Positions 12,062 through 29,138 of a stretch of 64,000 nt of DNA are shown here, piece by piece (within the stretch, counting starts at the first letter, position 1; every line of letters begins with the position of its first letter). The stretch is from Naematelia aurantialba (lineage: Eukaryota > Basidiomycota > Tremellomycetes > Tremellales > Naemateliaceae): NCBI GenBank assembly GCA_021527695.1, contig JAKFAO010000002.1:372001-436000 (forward strand), read 5' to 3'. The translations under genes were made by a program, and so were the position numbers. The notes beneath the pieces were generated by a model. That model did not search any database and was not told the DNA's origin. It saw nothing but the letters and a program-made list of their open reading frames with translations.

Positions 12062-13881
12062 ATGGATACATCACGCCCTATTGTCGTGGATAACGGGACT
12101 GGAGTGAGTGGCCGCGACGCTTGCGACGTTGGCGAGGGACCGCAGCTGATGGGTGCAGTTTGTAAAGTGTGGATGGGCTGGCTCCAACTTTCCAGAACAT
12201 GGTGAGTAGTGGAGAGGTCGTATCCCATAGGGGTGGGGAGCAGAGGGTGTAGGAGTACCATCCTGTGGCTGTGCTATCGACGGTGCGGCAGAGTTGTCAT
12301 TCGTAGCTGGCGACCACTCTGGCCAATGCTCAGCTGCCGTCCCGCTGCCCTTCCCCCCCCCCCCAAGAGTCTGTGTTGCTATTGTCGCTGACAACCACAG
12401 TCTTCCCGTCCGTGGTGGGCCGACCCATCCTGCGAGCAGAGGAGCGCCTCGGCTCCAAGTCCATCAAGGATCTGATGGTAGGCGACGAAGCAGCCGAGAA
12501 CCGGTCCTACCTGCAAGTCACACAGCCAATGGAGCACGGTATCGTGAAGAACTGGGAGGACATGGGCCATCTCTGGGACTATACGTTTGACGAGAAGCTC
12601 AAGGTGGATACAAAGGGCATGAAGGTACTGTTGACGGAGCCGCCGATGAACCCCAAGGCGAATAGACAGCGGATGTGCCAGGTCATGTTTGAGGAGTACG
12701 GGTTTGGCGGCGTCTACGTTGCTATCCAAGCGGTCTTGACGCTTTACGCTCAGGGTGAGTGAGGCGCAACCCGTCGCTCGTCCTCTGTTTCGCTCGTGCT
12801 TCCGTGTTACTCATGCTTCCGTGTCGCTCGTCTCCGTCTGTGTTACTCGTCCCCGTCTATCTCTGGTGGGAAAAGACGACGCTTTTGGGAGAAGAGGCGC
12901 GGAGGGGAGAGCGGGCCACCTGAGAGATGCAGCGAGCTGACAAGCAACAGGGCTGCAGACCGGTGTCGTAGTCGACTCGGGAGACGGCGTGACTCATATC
13001 GTGCCGGTGTACGACGGCTTTGCACTCCCACACCTCACTCGTCGACTAGATGTCGCTGGTCGAGACGTCACTCGCTATCTCATCAAACTGCTCCTCATGC
13101 GCGGGTATGCGTTTGAGCGCACGGCGGACTTTGAGACTGTGCGGGGTATCAAGGAGGCGTTGTGTTTCATGAGCTACGATCTGGACCTGGATAAAAAGTT
13201 GAGCGAGGAGACGACCGTCTTGGTGGAGAATTACACGGTGAGTGGATGAGCCGAGCTTCTCACCTCTCACCTCACTTCTCACCTCTCACCTCACTTCTCA
13301 CCTCTCTCACCTCTTCCCTCTCAAACACCTTGACGTCGTTATTATGCATCCACTGACATCGCCGCAGCTGCCAGATGGACGAGTGATCAAAGTCGGGTCA
13401 GAGCGCTACGAAGCCCCCGAATGCATGTTCCAGCCTCATCTCGTCGACGTCGAACAGCCTGGGGTCGCCGAACTGCTCTTCCAGACCATTCAACAGGCAG
13501 CAGTCGACACCCGTTCCGAGCTATACAAGCACATTGTCCTGTCTGGAGGGTCGTCGATGTACCCCGGTTTTCCATCGAGGCTAGAGAAGGAGATGAAGCA
13601 GCTATACATGTCGCGTGTCCTTGGTGGAGATGGTTCCCGCCTAAAGGTGAGTCTGCAGTGGCTTTGTTCTGCCTCGCCATCCTAGCGAGTGCGATGCTGA
13701 TCCGGACCTGCAGAACTTCAAGATCCGTATCGAAGACCCACCTCGGCGGAAACATATGGTCTTCCTTGGTGGTGCTGTCCTTGCCGACATTATGAAAGAC
13801 AAGGAGCAGTTCTGGGTCACCAAAGCAGAGTGGGACGAGCAGGGTATCCGGGCGTTGGATAAACTTGGCCGGGGAGACTAG
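12062..13881 (+). CDS. ARP2: Actin-related protein 2 (Arp2/3 complex subunit)
   Basis: Arp2, one of the two actin-like subunits of the Arp2/3 complex that nucleates branched actin at endocytic patches. Six exons (12062-12103, 12159-12201, 12401-12754, 12951-13237, 13368-13646, 13714-13881) encode 390 aa, the usual Arp2 length. Diagnostic segments are [60 protein letters not shown] and [16 protein letters not shown]. The last is characteristic of Arp2 rather than actin or Arp3. The actin-fold phosphate-binding loops are intact. Intron 4 holds a CACCTCTCACCT-type pyrimidine repeat. The start in exon 1 is the only Met that joins to DNGTG in frame. Confidence 0.97.
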
Positions 13882-14573
13882 AGCCGAGATGGCAAAAGAC
13901 GTTGTTCACCTAGGATGCATCATGACGATCAGCGCAACCGTTCTCTTGCTTCGCCCGTGGTCAGCTACGAGAAATACTGGCTGTTGGTGACCCGAGTGCT
14001 CGAGTGAGACTCGTAGTAGCTGCCTCGCACACAATTGCCGGATTTTGTTAGACGCGCCGCAACGCCTCGATCAAGAACACCTTAGTTCCTCCTCTTGCAC
14101 ACCCCCTCACACACACACCCACACCCACACCCAACTAGTCCCTCCTCGTCTACTGTCCTCTTCATCGTGCTCTGTCTTCGGTCGCTGAAGCACATCGCTG
14201 CGTGGTCGAGTGGTAGAGCAGCGACAGCCGCCGCGGACTGGCGACACATATCCGCAGGCTATAGCTATACGGTCATTCGGCACGTTCCCTGAGCGCGTCC
14301 ACCAGCGAAGTCACCGTAGCTCTCTCTATTTCTTCCTCCGACGCTGTACTCTCTGTAAGGCATGCTCCTTTTCTTCCTGACAGTGGGGTTTTGTTCTCAC
14401 CTTCCATAGACCAGGGCCGTTCCAACCTGCGGGGTGCAGAAGCATAGCACCGGTCAACGTCGACTGGCTTGTTGTCCACTCCACCGCCGACCCCGCGTCC
14501 TCCCTTGCCTGCGTCTCTCCTTTCAGGCTGCACTCTGCCCCGCCGCTTCGACTAGGCTGCGGCAAGCAAGGAC
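13882..14573. other. Intergenic region between ARP2 and YAK1
   Basis: 692 bp holding the ARP2 terminator and the YAK1 promoter/5' UTR. A CA/CCCA-rich stretch (about 14095-14135) and pyrimidine-rich stretches precede the YAK1 start. A short tRNA D-arm look-alike at about 14200-14220 lacks the rest of a tRNA. No gene is supported. Confidence 0.6.
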
Positions 14574-18581
<4,008 letters not shown>

Positions 18582-19221
18582 GCATACGGTTTGAGCGTAG
18601 GGTTGCCCAGCCCCTAGCCCGCGCCTCGTTGTTCTTCTCACATATTCAAGAGTCAGAGATTCCATTTCACTCCATGCTGTAACGATATGTCTACGAGCCA
18701 TGCATGCGCTTTTGCACCACCGCTCCTAGATGTTTGAGGAAGCGCGATTTGATCTTGCGTCGATCGTGGTGGAGTGGTGGAGTGGCGGGACAGCGACGCT
18801 TATGGACGAGGGTCTCTCCTTTGTGCAGGGATCACTGACGCTCCACTGCGCAGGGCCTTTGACTTGCGTCTGGGTTTGATGTGTGTGCCTCCTCTCCGTG
18901 CTGCGTCACGGTAGCGTCGGCGCTCTTTGTCGATGAAAGGAAGGGTGCTACAGCGTCGTCTACAAAGGAGGGCAACGGTTGCAGTGGTATATAGTAGTCG
19001 GTCATTCAGGACGCAATTGGGCGGTCGAAACACGCTGTTCACGCTCACTGCTGCACGCACAGCCTCGTAACGAGGACACAGGAGCTCAACTCGTCCCAGG
19101 AAAGCCGTACGGACCGAGTTGCCTTGCACCATTGGACGCGGAGGAGTGAGTGCACGAGTAAATTGGGGTTGGGCGCTGACGTCGCAGGTAGGTCAGCAAG
19201 GACGGTAGAGTAGATATCGAT
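18582..19221. other. Intergenic region between YAK1 and the SUR7-like gene
   Basis: 640 bp. A TATATAG string at about 18988 lies some 230 bp upstream of the next start and could be a core promoter element. Nothing else is supportable. Confidence 0.45.
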
Positions 19222-21472
19222 ATGCGTATCACAATCGGGCCCATCGTGCTCATTGACACGGCGCCGGGCTTGGCCACGGCCTCGTCGGCAAGCGCCAACA
19301 TTAACGCCAACGCCAACCCCAACCCCAACCCCAACGTCAACGCCAACGCCAATCCCCATCCCCAGCCCAGCCTCGCCACCGACTTCAAGGGGGGTCCCAG
19401 CAACGACGTAAACGTATACGCCGGTTCTCGGTCGATGGGAGAGGGTGCACCCAAAGAGGCGGACAGGTGGCCGTGGCACTGGGCAACCGAGTGGGACGGC
19501 AACCAAGCCACGTACCTCTTCTTCGTGGTCTGCCCGCTCTTCGTCATGGTGCTTCTCGCGACCCTGTCGTCGCCGTTCATCAAGGGCCTGAGCATGGTCC
19601 AGGTCGAGCTGGGGACGGGCGATGTGAGGACGGGCAGTGGGCTGATGCAGATCGGGACGTGGGGGTGGTGTGTTCGTGCTGCTGGCGCGTCGTGAGTCGC
19701 TCGCTGGGGTTTCGCCACCCTGCAGCGCTGGTTACGGCATACCTAGAGCAGCGTCTGTATCTTGCTCTGGTCGCCTGGCTCTGCGGAAGAGTCTGGGTTG
19801 GAAGGGGTCACTATGTGTCGACCAGCCAGCATGGGGTCTGGACTCTGCCTCGGCGAGGCGGGGTAGGCAGGGCCCCGAGGGGACCTGAGAGGACAGGGAA
19901 AGAGGGCACGGGGAACGGGGGACTGGAGGACCGGGGCGATGTGGTAGTCCGTAAGCCGCGCTGACACGACAGTAGCCAGTGTGCTCGTCGTGGCTTCTCG
20001 GGCGGCTTTGACGCCACGCTTCAAAACCTATCTGGGCCCGTCAAGGACTGGGCTGCGCTCACGACCATCCTCCCCAAGAGCTACGTCGTCGCCAACGGCG
20101 TCATGCATCTGTTGTGTGAGTCGCTCCTGACCTCCAGTCCTGCCACGCATAGCCCCTCTCCCTGCACCAACTCCTGTCCTTGCTGATCTACCACCCTGTC
20201 CAAATCGCTCTTCATTCGCCATCTTGCCAGTGGGACCAGCGAGCAGCGCGCATCCGCTGACTGGCTCATCCATTTTAGCATGCATTTTCGCATGCATGAC
20301 AGTGACCATGACGCTCGCTGCTGCAGGCGACTGGGACAACAAACCGCCCACAGGATGGATCTACACCCGCCTCGCATACTGCCTGAACGGGATCACCGGC
20401 ATCTTCCTGCTCGTCGCGGTACGTCGCTCTCTTCTGAGAGGCGACGCTGAGTCTGCCAGTTTGTGCTCGACGTCGCGCAGACGCCGCGGATCGCTGCCAA
20501 GGCGGTACTTGAAAACGCCCGCCCGACCGTCACGCCGGGGTAAGTCGTAGCGCGTTTCCCCTACCCGTTCTCACGTCCTCACGTACTGGTGTTGGTAAGA
20601 GCCGGCACATTCGCCACTACCACTACCACTGCACTCGCCGCTCCACGTCCACGTCCAGGGCCACGTCCAGTGCCACGTCCACAGCCAATTGCCAATTGCG
20701 ACTCACCAGCGCCGTTCGCCGCTGCCACGCCCTAACACTCACTAACACTCGTAGCCCCGGGGTGTGGCTCCTTCTCGCTGCGCTCCTGATCAATCGCGGG
20801 ATCGGCATTGCCCGCCTCGCCTGGCTGCGTCACCTGCCCCGGCCGGAATGGAGTTTCAAGCCCGCTGGCAACTCGGCTCTGCCCCCGGCTGAAGAGTTGC
20901 CGCCTAGCTGGTACGTGCGCACGCCGTCGCTGCTTTGCAATCTCCTTCGCCATCGTTGCCATCGTTGCCTTCCCATTTGTCATCCTTACCATCTGGTTTG
21001 CCAGGCTGGCCACCCTGTTTGCCATCCTTGACATCCTTGCCGTCCTTGGCATCCTGTTTGCCATCGCATTTGCCATCCTATCCTCCTATTCTGCCATCGT
21101 AGCAGGTGGAACTTCGGAGTCCACGCACAATGCGCTGCACCCAGGCTGACGCGCCACAGGGACAGCTTGGGGGTCGACAAAGACGCCGAGCTCGTCGATT
21201 ACAAGTACCACCGAGAGAGCCTGGACATGATAGACAAGAAAGCATCTGTCACGCCCGACTCTACTCAGCCGTCCGTACCGACGCCAAGATGCAAGTCTAA
21301 GCTGCGGCTGCGGCCCCATCAACAACCAACGCTCAATATCTATCATCCAACATCCGACATGCAACTCCAATACCCCACATCCGACATGCAACGCCAACAC
21401 CCGACATCAACACTTATACTTCCAACATCCGTACATCGCATCGGATACGTCGGCGGGTATCTCGCAGACTGA
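19222..21472 (+). CDS. Four-TM SUR7/PalI-like membrane protein
   Basis: A probable plasma-membrane protein of the claudin-like SUR7/PalI superfamily, whose members organise eisosome or membrane-compartment domains or sense pH. Exons 19222-19691, 19976-20115, 20279-20418, 20460-20539, 20755-20910 and 21106-21472 give 450 aa. Four hydrophobic segments are visible: YLFFVVCPLFVMVLLATL, the VANGVMHLL/CIFACMTVTMTLAA join, LNGITGIFLLVAFVLDVA, and GVWLLLAALLINRGIGI. The first extracellular loop has the G-x-W-x-x-C motif (GTWGWC) with a later Cys (SQCARRG), the claudin/SUR7 signature. The cytosolic N-terminus carries an Asn/Ala/Pro repeat. The C-terminus has a short HPTSDMQ repeat. The true start could lie in an unseen upstream exon, and the 284-bp intron after exon 1 could hide a small exon. 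Confidence 0.62.
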
Positions 21473-21864
21473 TATCACAGCACCGTGGGTATGCGTATAT
21501 GTACGTAGACCAAAGGCACAAATGTAGCGTGGAGACTGTACAATCCGTCGAAAGCGGAGCTGTAGAAAGGGTGGAACTGTAGAAAGCTGAAGGATGAAAG
21601 GTTCTAAACACGCTGTTCTACAGAGTAACGAGTGCCGGACGGATTAAACACGCGATCGGATGAGATACTGTACTTTGGCTTCCACGCTTGATCCCCAGTA
21701 GATCAGTCATCCCTCTTCTATCTCTCTGTCATCACTCTTCCATCACTCTCTCATCACCCTTCCGTACTCTGCCACCACTCTGCCATCTCTCTTCCATCAC
21801 CCTTCCGTACTCTTCCACACTCTTCCACCTGTCTTCCACTCTCCATCTCCTTGAGATTGCAGGC
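21473..21864. other. Convergent intergenic region
   Basis: 392 bp between the 3' ends of the SUR7-like and RGA-like genes. It contains a CATCACTCTNCCATC-type pyrimidine repeat at about 21705-21850. No gene is seen. Confidence 0.55.
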
Positions 21865-24800
21865 TCACAACCGCGCGTCTTCAAACACCGTCGGCGCATT
21901 ATCTACCAGCCACTGCACACTCAGAGCTTTGCCTGCCATATCCCCGAATTCCCGCTTCGGATCACTCGACCGCATTAACGTCGCTGCAAGCATAAGCACG
22001 GCCCTCCGGACACGCAACACAAACGACGCCATAGCGTGGCGTGGTGGATGCACGACTCGGACTCACGACCAAAGACAACGCCGATATTCTGGCTCGTCAT
22101 GAGATTAATCGAGCTTTGCGCCGTGACACGATTGAGATGCAGCATCAGAGCTCGTAGTGTATTGTAGTGGTCTTTCGGCAGTTCCTTGAGCAGCGCACAT
22201 AACGCCGAGTTCTTGTTCTTCGTGTCTCGGATGCCTGTGCCGACATGAGCTCATATGCACAGTCTATACCAGCTTGCCAACTCACTCGCAGCGGCAACAA
22301 AGCTCTCGTGCAGTTCGTGAGTGAGCAGAGGATTCGGCAGTTGGCGAAAGTACGTCTTCAACACGCTGGTCACAGAAGAGATATCGTTAAAGGCTTCAAT
22401 GTCAGCCAGGTTGAACGAGTCGTAATCCCCTCTTTCAAACAGCTGCGTGATCTGCTTCGACTGTGAAGATCCGCCCGTCTTTCGATAAATGCCCTCGAAA
22501 TCCATTCCTGCACCAATCAGCTTCAAATCAAAATGAAGAGCGGCGAAAACGTACCGACCGCCTCAACGGCGCTGATACATTTCGTCACAATTACTGGCAC
22601 CGACGCTTTGTCTGCGACGACCTGCTCGGTGAGATCCCGACCAAACATCGAAGGGGCTGAAACCTGGTCAGCTTGTCGTCAGATATCACAAGTTATGTTC
22701 TGACGAAATGGTCCATCTATAGATTCGATCGTCCCATTCTTTCCTCCTGGACAACTCCTCGGAAGCTTTTCCGCACACTTTGAATGGCACACAACGTCGC
22801 AAGCTATGGCGGTCAATCGCGGTGATCTTCACTGGGATCCGGATTGGGTACTTACATGTGCACCTGACTTCCTGTAGACCCCACATCTTCTCACCACACA
22901 GCTCACATCGTGTCAAACGCATGGAAGAATGCGGTTGGAAGGTATGGTCGCGCATACCAAACTCGGTAGTGGGTCGTTGGAACTTGTTCTTGTCTGGGGG
23001 AAGAGCGAGCGGCTTGCTAATCGACGCCGAGGCCGATGACATATCTGGACCCCGGGACGACTTGTACCACTTGAAGCGTCGGGCTGGCGCTGCTTCAATC
23101 GGTTCAGGTTTGGTGACTTTTACAACTCTCGCAGTCTCTTCCGGCACCTCTTGCAGCGTCGCACTGGTTGCAAGCGACGACAGACTCGGAGAACCAGAAG
23201 GATGAGATCGTCCCTTCGAAAAGGCGAGAACTGGGCGCGCTCGCATAGCGTTATCCTGGAGTGTTTCGACTTGTCTCAACAGTGAGGCATTCAATTCCGC
23301 CAATTCTTCGTTCTTGGCAGCGAGTGCAGTCGACTCTTCAAGGAATGACTCCCTTGTCTCCCGAAGATCGGCGATCTCGCGCTGTAACGCCTCACGCTGC
23401 GCCATGAGAGGCTCGAGCTCCTCTCTGTACTGCTCTTTGATCGTGTCGAGGCGGTTGGTAAGAGACTGTGACAGATTTGCGGCCGCATCATCATTCGCGC
23501 CGTCGAAGCTAGGACTGTCAGCTAGTCATCAAAGCTGTAGAAAGACGCTTCACCTGTGACGTGCCACACTCAGCTCCTCTACCTCTGCCAGCGTCATATC
23601 TCGCTGTGCCCTCAGTCGCGAAATATCCTTCTCAAGCCCAGAAAGACTACTGGCCAAGTCGTTTGATCTCCGCCTCATGTTCTCCTGTCGCCGCTCATCT
23701 CCAGAGATGACACTCAGCCTTGCCGTCTGTGAATGAACCTGAGCGCGGAGGCGCATGACCTCCGCTTCGAGCTCTTGACGTAGAGCAAGCTCCTTGTCGT
23801 ACTCCTCGCCTGCCACAGTCAGACCTTCTGAATACTGCTGCGAGGAACGCTGCAGAGAATTAGCAAGAATGGTCCTGTCCGCATTCGCGTTGTGGAACGA
23901 AAGAGACAGCAGGTATCAGGGAACTAAGGGAACTCACCTTTGCGCCAGTGTACTTGTTCTTCAGGCCCTTCACTAGCTGATCCAACTCCTCAATCTCACC
24001 CACAATGCCCTCTAGTAGATTGATATCGATGGGGACAATGTCTACGCCAGTGTGCTTCGCAGCAGCGAGCAAGGCTACGATCTGGCCAAAGGCACTATCC
24101 GGTCCAAGCTTGCTAGTCACGCTCGTTGTTGATTCTGCCGAAATTTGTCGCGTGCGGAGAAGCTGAGGAGCAGAATCATGTGGCGAGAGTCTAGTCCGAC
24201 TCGGCAAGCGTGAGTCAGATAGATTCAAAGCACCCATAGTATCCTCAATGGCCGTAGCCAGCTGATCCATCTGCGGGCTCCGAGCTATTGACGGACTGGA
24301 TTCGTCATGGGGACCGAGTGGCGTCGCGTCTGTCTGGTCGGTGCTTCGTTGCTCAGGAACGACTTGCTGTGTGGTGTTTTTGTGTGGTGACTGTTCGATA
24401 TTGTTAAGGATTGAGGCAAAGTCAGGGTCGGAAAGGGAAAAGCTCATGGGTGGTAGGTCGGGAGCAATCAACCGAGGCGTGGTGCTGCCGCGGTGACTCA
24501 ACAGCAATGGCTGCGTCGATCCGATTGCTGAAAGACCGTCCGCTTCAGGCTCGTCGTCTTTGGCTGCAAGTTGTTCAGGTAGGGAGCTCGTACGTGGCGG
24601 TGGAGGTTGGTCTGTTGCGCGAGGTATTGACTGTGGAACTCCACCTCCTAGGACAGGTGCCTTGAAAGGGAACCCCTCTGCCCCCAGCGTCTGCGGTGAA
24701 GGGCTGGTCGGAGAGCGCACGGCGGCGTTCTGCTGGTGTAGGTCGGTAAAGCTGGTTCTCAAGGGAGAGTGGGGCAAGGTAGCCAGTCGTGGTTCCACAG

Positions 24801-26174
24801 CAAAGGTCGAGTTTTGTGCGTCCATATTGAACGTCATGGCCGGGTTGATGGACCTCCGTTTATCCGCTCTTGACGTTGGGACACCTAGACCCGCAGGCAT
24901 GGGACCCACTCCAAGCCCGACATTCGCATTGGGCCGTGGTACGCTCGGAGGGAAGGAAGGTGATCCTAAACCTGGAGGCACCTGACCTGCTAATGACGAG
25001 CTCGGTGATGGTGCTTGTGCACGACTCGAAGGACTGCGTTCTCGGGATGCGGGTCCATCGTTTGGCGAAGCAGGCAGCGGGAGATTTTCTGCCAAATGAC
25101 GCCCAGCTGGCGAAGCCGCTCGGTGAAGAGCTTGATCCACACTGAGTTCTCGTTGTCGTGGTGCTTCATCACTGGATACTTCTGATTGACTTCCATTCTG
25201 AGGCGAAATGTGCGTCTCGAAGCGACCAGTGCTGTAGTTGTTGGGCGTGGCTGATGGTGAAGCAATGGGTGATGTGAACGATGGTTGCGGCACTGGCAAT
25301 GGGGAGTTGAGGGAAGACGAGTTCGGCGCATTCGGCGACCCGGAACGTACTTTAGGCTCGTCGTGTGATCGCTGTGATTCTTCTCGTTCTCGCTCTTTGT
25401 CCCTTTCCTTCTCCTTCTCCTTCTCCTTCCGCGCCGCCCGTTGAAGTTTGGCTTGTGCATTCCGCCGTGACCGGGCGACTCGCTCATTGTGACATGCCTG
25501 AACGACATTAGGCAAGAGAATGGAAGAGTCGACATATAGGATACTCACCATACAATAGATGCCTTGGGTGGTCTTCGCAAAGACCAGTTCCTCGATTCTC
25601 CGTTTGCATGTCCGACAGGTGAAACAATGCGCATGGTAGCTTTCGTCTCCGGTCATGATGGCCTCCTCGGTGATGGGTTTCTTACAGACGAAACACTCGC
25701 CGTCAGCAAGCTGATCTGCAGGATTGGGCCCACCTGATAAGAACAATTGCCGCAGACTGGTGACCCATCAGAGAGCAGAAGGAGATTGGTATCGGCCGAG
25801 ACTCTCTCGTTGCACTTGGCGCATCGAAAGCAGTCTACATGCCAAAGACTCGACCTGGACAATCGTTCAGCGAGAGTCCAAGGCAGAAGATAGGCCTCGC
25901 TGAAAACTCACCCAAAAGCAACGACCGTCCCTCCCGACCACTGGTCCATCATCTTGCGACAGCCCCGGCATTCTGCGTCCATGTCACCAATTATTGGCAG
26001 ACTGTCCGCGGCTTTGACGCTATGGTTGTGATCGTTGGCATGATTGGCCGCTGGACCATCGCGGGAGGCGAGCGAAGCAAATGCCGAATTCGTCGTATCA
26101 CCCAGAGCAGTGTCCGGCCGTGGCTGCGAGTCTGGGACGGCGGGCAATGAAGGCGTGGACTCGGAATTGCTCAT
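21865..26174 (-). CDS. LIM-LIM-C1-RhoGAP protein (RGA-type Rho GTPase-activating protein)
   Basis: A Rho-family GTPase-activating protein of the fungal Rga type, likely acting on Cdc42/Rho in polarity. Eleven minus-strand exons (25912-26174, 25734-25854, 25549-25695, 23938-25497, 23554-23849, 22856-23514, 22705-22803, 22555-22656, 22286-22507, 22067-22234, 21865-21983) encode 1,251 aa. Residues ~70-185 are two abutting LIM domains (CRGC, WHVDCFRCAKC, CGNC, then CFVC, HCFTCRTC). They join correctly only across a 38-nt intron, 25696-25733. A long Ser/Pro region and coiled coils follow. Near residue 985-1035 is a C1-type zinc domain (HTFQPH, RCELCG, CDVVCHSKC). Residues ~1050-1240 are RhoGAP with the arginine finger in GIYRKTGG, plus FRQLPNPLL and NIGVVFGPTL. 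Domain order matches Rga1-like proteins; which paralogue is open. Confidence 0.92.
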
Positions 26175-26906
26175 TGTCTGATGACAAAGGGCGCCCGAGC
26201 GAAGGACAGTCGACGATGCTCCTTGAACACAGCTCCTTGCAGCCCTTGCTTGGTCGGCGCGTCAAGCAGTCGAGATCGTCGGCTCAAGCAGCTCTCCCAG
26301 CCACGAGGTGGCCCCCGCAGTGGCTGTTGTGGAAGCTGATGACGATTGACTGACGAGAGCTGGTGCTGCGAGTGTCTGGAACGGTCAATGAAACGTCCAA
26401 CTGGACGAGATGGCAAGCCGGTTTGGACGAAAGGAACGAGAGTGAAGAAGGTCCGAGCGGGAGCAGCCTCGAGCGTGACGATCGCGTCGGCTTACAGCCG
26501 GGGGTTGGCTGTTGGGTGTTGTCTTGATGCTTTTTGGGTTCCCCTTGCAGTTGGAGAGGAGACGGTCGTAGTGACAGGCCACAAGGTTTCTCTATGTCGA
26601 CTCTATTCAAAACACAGACAGGCAAGGCTACTGGAGCAGCGAGTCAAAGGAGCAGCCGATAATTCTTTCCAATCTCTCTCTCACTACTAGACACTGCTGC
26701 CAAGGCGCGTACTCCTTCACGCGGGAACTTTTAGGCTTGCAAAGAGGCTTACATAAGAATTGCGCGCCTTTGGATGTTGCATTAGGCTTGCGAATCCTTT
26801 TGAGTCCGGCATCAACGTCTTTGCCACCCTTCCTTCCCTTCGTCGCTTTCTCTCTTTGTCCTTCCACTCTCGTCGTGTCACACCCTGCGTCAATCTCGCA
26901 CCCACC
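26175..26906. promoter_or_regulatory. Divergent promoter region of the RGA-like gene and MEX67
   Basis: A 732-bp interval between start codons of divergent genes. A pyrimidine-rich tract (about 26810-26880) lies just upstream of MEX67. No other gene is supported. The promoter role is inferred from gene orientation. Confidence 0.5.
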
Positions 26907-29138
26907 ATGGCAGCATTCCTCCAGGCTCTTGACAGTGCGACTCCCATGAAGAATGGTCAGCCCTCGTTGTCTGTTAGAGGCGCAGCCAACGGGAGGCCGT
27001 CTGCTCGCCCGTTGACTGCTGCCCTGCGGGGTGCTGGGATTGCTCCTCCCGCTGGAGGAATGGAAGTGGACCGTCCGAGACGAGGACCTGCCAAAAGGCT
27101 AGAACGTACGATCGGATCTCCCAGTACTGATCTGCCGTCTCGGCCTGGACAATCCTCGCGCACACGTACCAATCTGCCCTACAATCGTCCAACTTCCAGC
27201 TCCGCCCCGCCACCGCGTGGTTCGGGACCCACCAGCCGAGCCCCGCGAATCAACCCCAACATCGACCTAGCCCGTCTCCCACAAGGTCGGATACGTGCCA
27301 AGCTCCTCGCCAACACGGAACAGGCCAACGCCATTCATGCGGAACTCAAGAATCTGCTGACATCAAAGGAGCTGGAGGCGTGGATCGTCTCCCGTCATGT
27401 CGCACCAGGTCAAGTCGACCTTTCCGTGAGTCAAGCGGAGTTTTCATTATCGAGCAGCATATAAACCGCCATAGGCCTTGGATCAGGATCCCTTTCTCCG
27501 CCAACATAACATCCCGGGACTCGCCCACCCCAACGCGCCGAGTCCCTCGATGGGCGATACCCTCTGGCATGTCATCGACAAAGCGATTCAAAGAGTGAGT
27601 GGCGCGCCATTGGAGCAACGCTAGAGCTGATGCACTGCAGACTGGGACACCAGTTACAACAGCTTTCGCTCGCTCGCAATGGGCTGACCAGCTCTCACCA
27701 ACTACACAATCTGGCGTCCCGCTTGCCCCACATTCGAGCTCTCGACCTTAGCCAAAACAAGTTTGAGAAGATCCACGAGCTTGAGGAGCTGTTGTCGCGA
27801 GGAGAGAAAAAAGGAAAGGCGACTGGCGGTGGCGGGCTGAAAGCGCTCATTGAGCTCAAGCTGGATGGCTGTACCTTTCGGGAGAAGATGCTCACCCAGC
27901 CCAATGGCGATCAAATATACCAACAGTCCGTCCACGTCCCTCGCTGTAATCTGACTTTTGCAGCGAGATCCTCAAACGATTTCCTGGTCTCCTGATCCTT
28001 GATCAAATCAACCTCAATCGCATCGTGTTTCCCATAGAGAGGCAGGCAAAAGCCATTCTCACACCCGAGGATCGCGAGAAACTCAAGGCCAAGCCGTTCA
28101 CCTTTCCAGTCGATGTACAAGGCGGTCTTATGGACGATGATATCGTCAAGGATTTCTGCATGTCCTTCTGCGCAAAGTGGGTTTTTAAATCCTGTCGGCC
28201 GGGAAAATGCTTATCCTCTTCCTCAGATTTTTCCCACTATTCGATACGGATCGACAACAACTGCTTCCTGCATACGCACCAACTGCCACCATCAGCATGT
28301 CAGCCAACACGCCATCCTCCTACTCTCAGCTCGCTGTCAAAGTGGCCAATACCAAAAACTCTCGACCAAAGCCCCAATCTATGGACGTCTGGAGCAATCT
28401 TCCTAGCCGGAATTTTCTCAAGACTGTCAAAACGGCTGAAGACCGGATGAAGACACTCAAGATGCCTGCGGATGCTGCGGATCTGGCCGCCTGGTGGCAG
28501 CGCATCCCGCAAACCAGCCACCCGCTGAATGATGCGGCCAAGTGGTGTTTCGATGCGATTGTTGCTGGCGGGCAGGGAAGAGATACGAAACTGTGTCTCG
28601 TTGTGCAGGGAGAGTTTTCCGAGGGTGCGCCGTCTGACAAGGATGTTCTTGAGCGCGGCTGATAGTATCCAGGCACTCAGGGTAGTCTGCGGTCGTTTTC
28701 GAGGACGTTCATATTGGCGGACGTTCCAGAAGGATCAGCGTGAGCAGATTTCGAGGTCTCTCGAAGGCCGGCTGATTGTTACGTAGTGCCCAAGCTGCGG
28801 GGTGGCCAGTCTGCATTCTCTCCGATACGACCATCGTGTACGGCTACCTGTCCAACGGTGCTTTCACGGACGACCGGTCCCTCGCGCAAGACGGCGTGAC
28901 CATCCAGCCCCTCGATCCGTCAATCACAGCCGCGCCTGCCCCGTCCTTTGCGACTGAGGCCCAAGCTCAGCCCGTGGATTCAAAGGAAGCAATGGTGCGA
29001 CAGATGATGCAGCAGACCGGCATGAACATGCAGTTTGCGAGCATGTGTCTGGAGCAGAATGGGTGGGTGTACGATGTGGCCGTCAAGAACTTTGCCGATA
29101 TCCGATCGACCATACCGCCAGAGGCATTCCAACAATAG
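26907..29138 (+). CDS. MEX67: mRNA export receptor Mex67 (NXF1 family)
   Basis: The large subunit of the Mex67-Mtr2 (NXF-NXT) nuclear mRNA export receptor, which carries mRNPs through the nuclear pore. Exons 26907-27425, 27475-27594, 27654-27925, 27964-28176, 28227-28624, 28673-28739 and 28787-29138 encode 646 aa. A Pro/Arg-rich N-terminus is followed by leucine-rich repeats (LQQLSLARNGL, IRALDLSQNKF, FPGLLILD). The NTF2-like domain (FFPLFDTDRQQLLPAYAP, SFSRTFILAD) would bind the Mtr2/p15 partner. The C-terminal TAP-C/UBA-like fold (MVRQMMQQTGMNMQFA, CLEQNGWVYDVA) would bind FG nucleoporins. Length and order match the family. The third and fourth exons are joined by a 38-nt intron (27926-27963). 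The start is in a CACCATGG context. Confidence 0.95.

Noticed and set aside
14195..14270. Possible tRNA gene (GTGGTCGAGTGGTAGAGC looks like a D-arm)
   Set aside because: No matching T-arm (GGTTCRA), no closed acceptor stem and no anticodon arm can be drawn downstream.
19692..19975. An extra exon (about 19727-19795) in the SUR7-like gene
   Set aside because: The peptide is not conserved-looking, and joining exon 1 directly to SQCARRG gives the expected second Cys of the loop; kept only as an alternative.
25711..25733. A 23-nt intron between the two LIM domains
   Set aside because: It restores the frame but would be implausibly short and add four extra residues; the 38-nt intron 25696-25733, with a CTGAC branch site, gives exact LIM spacing.
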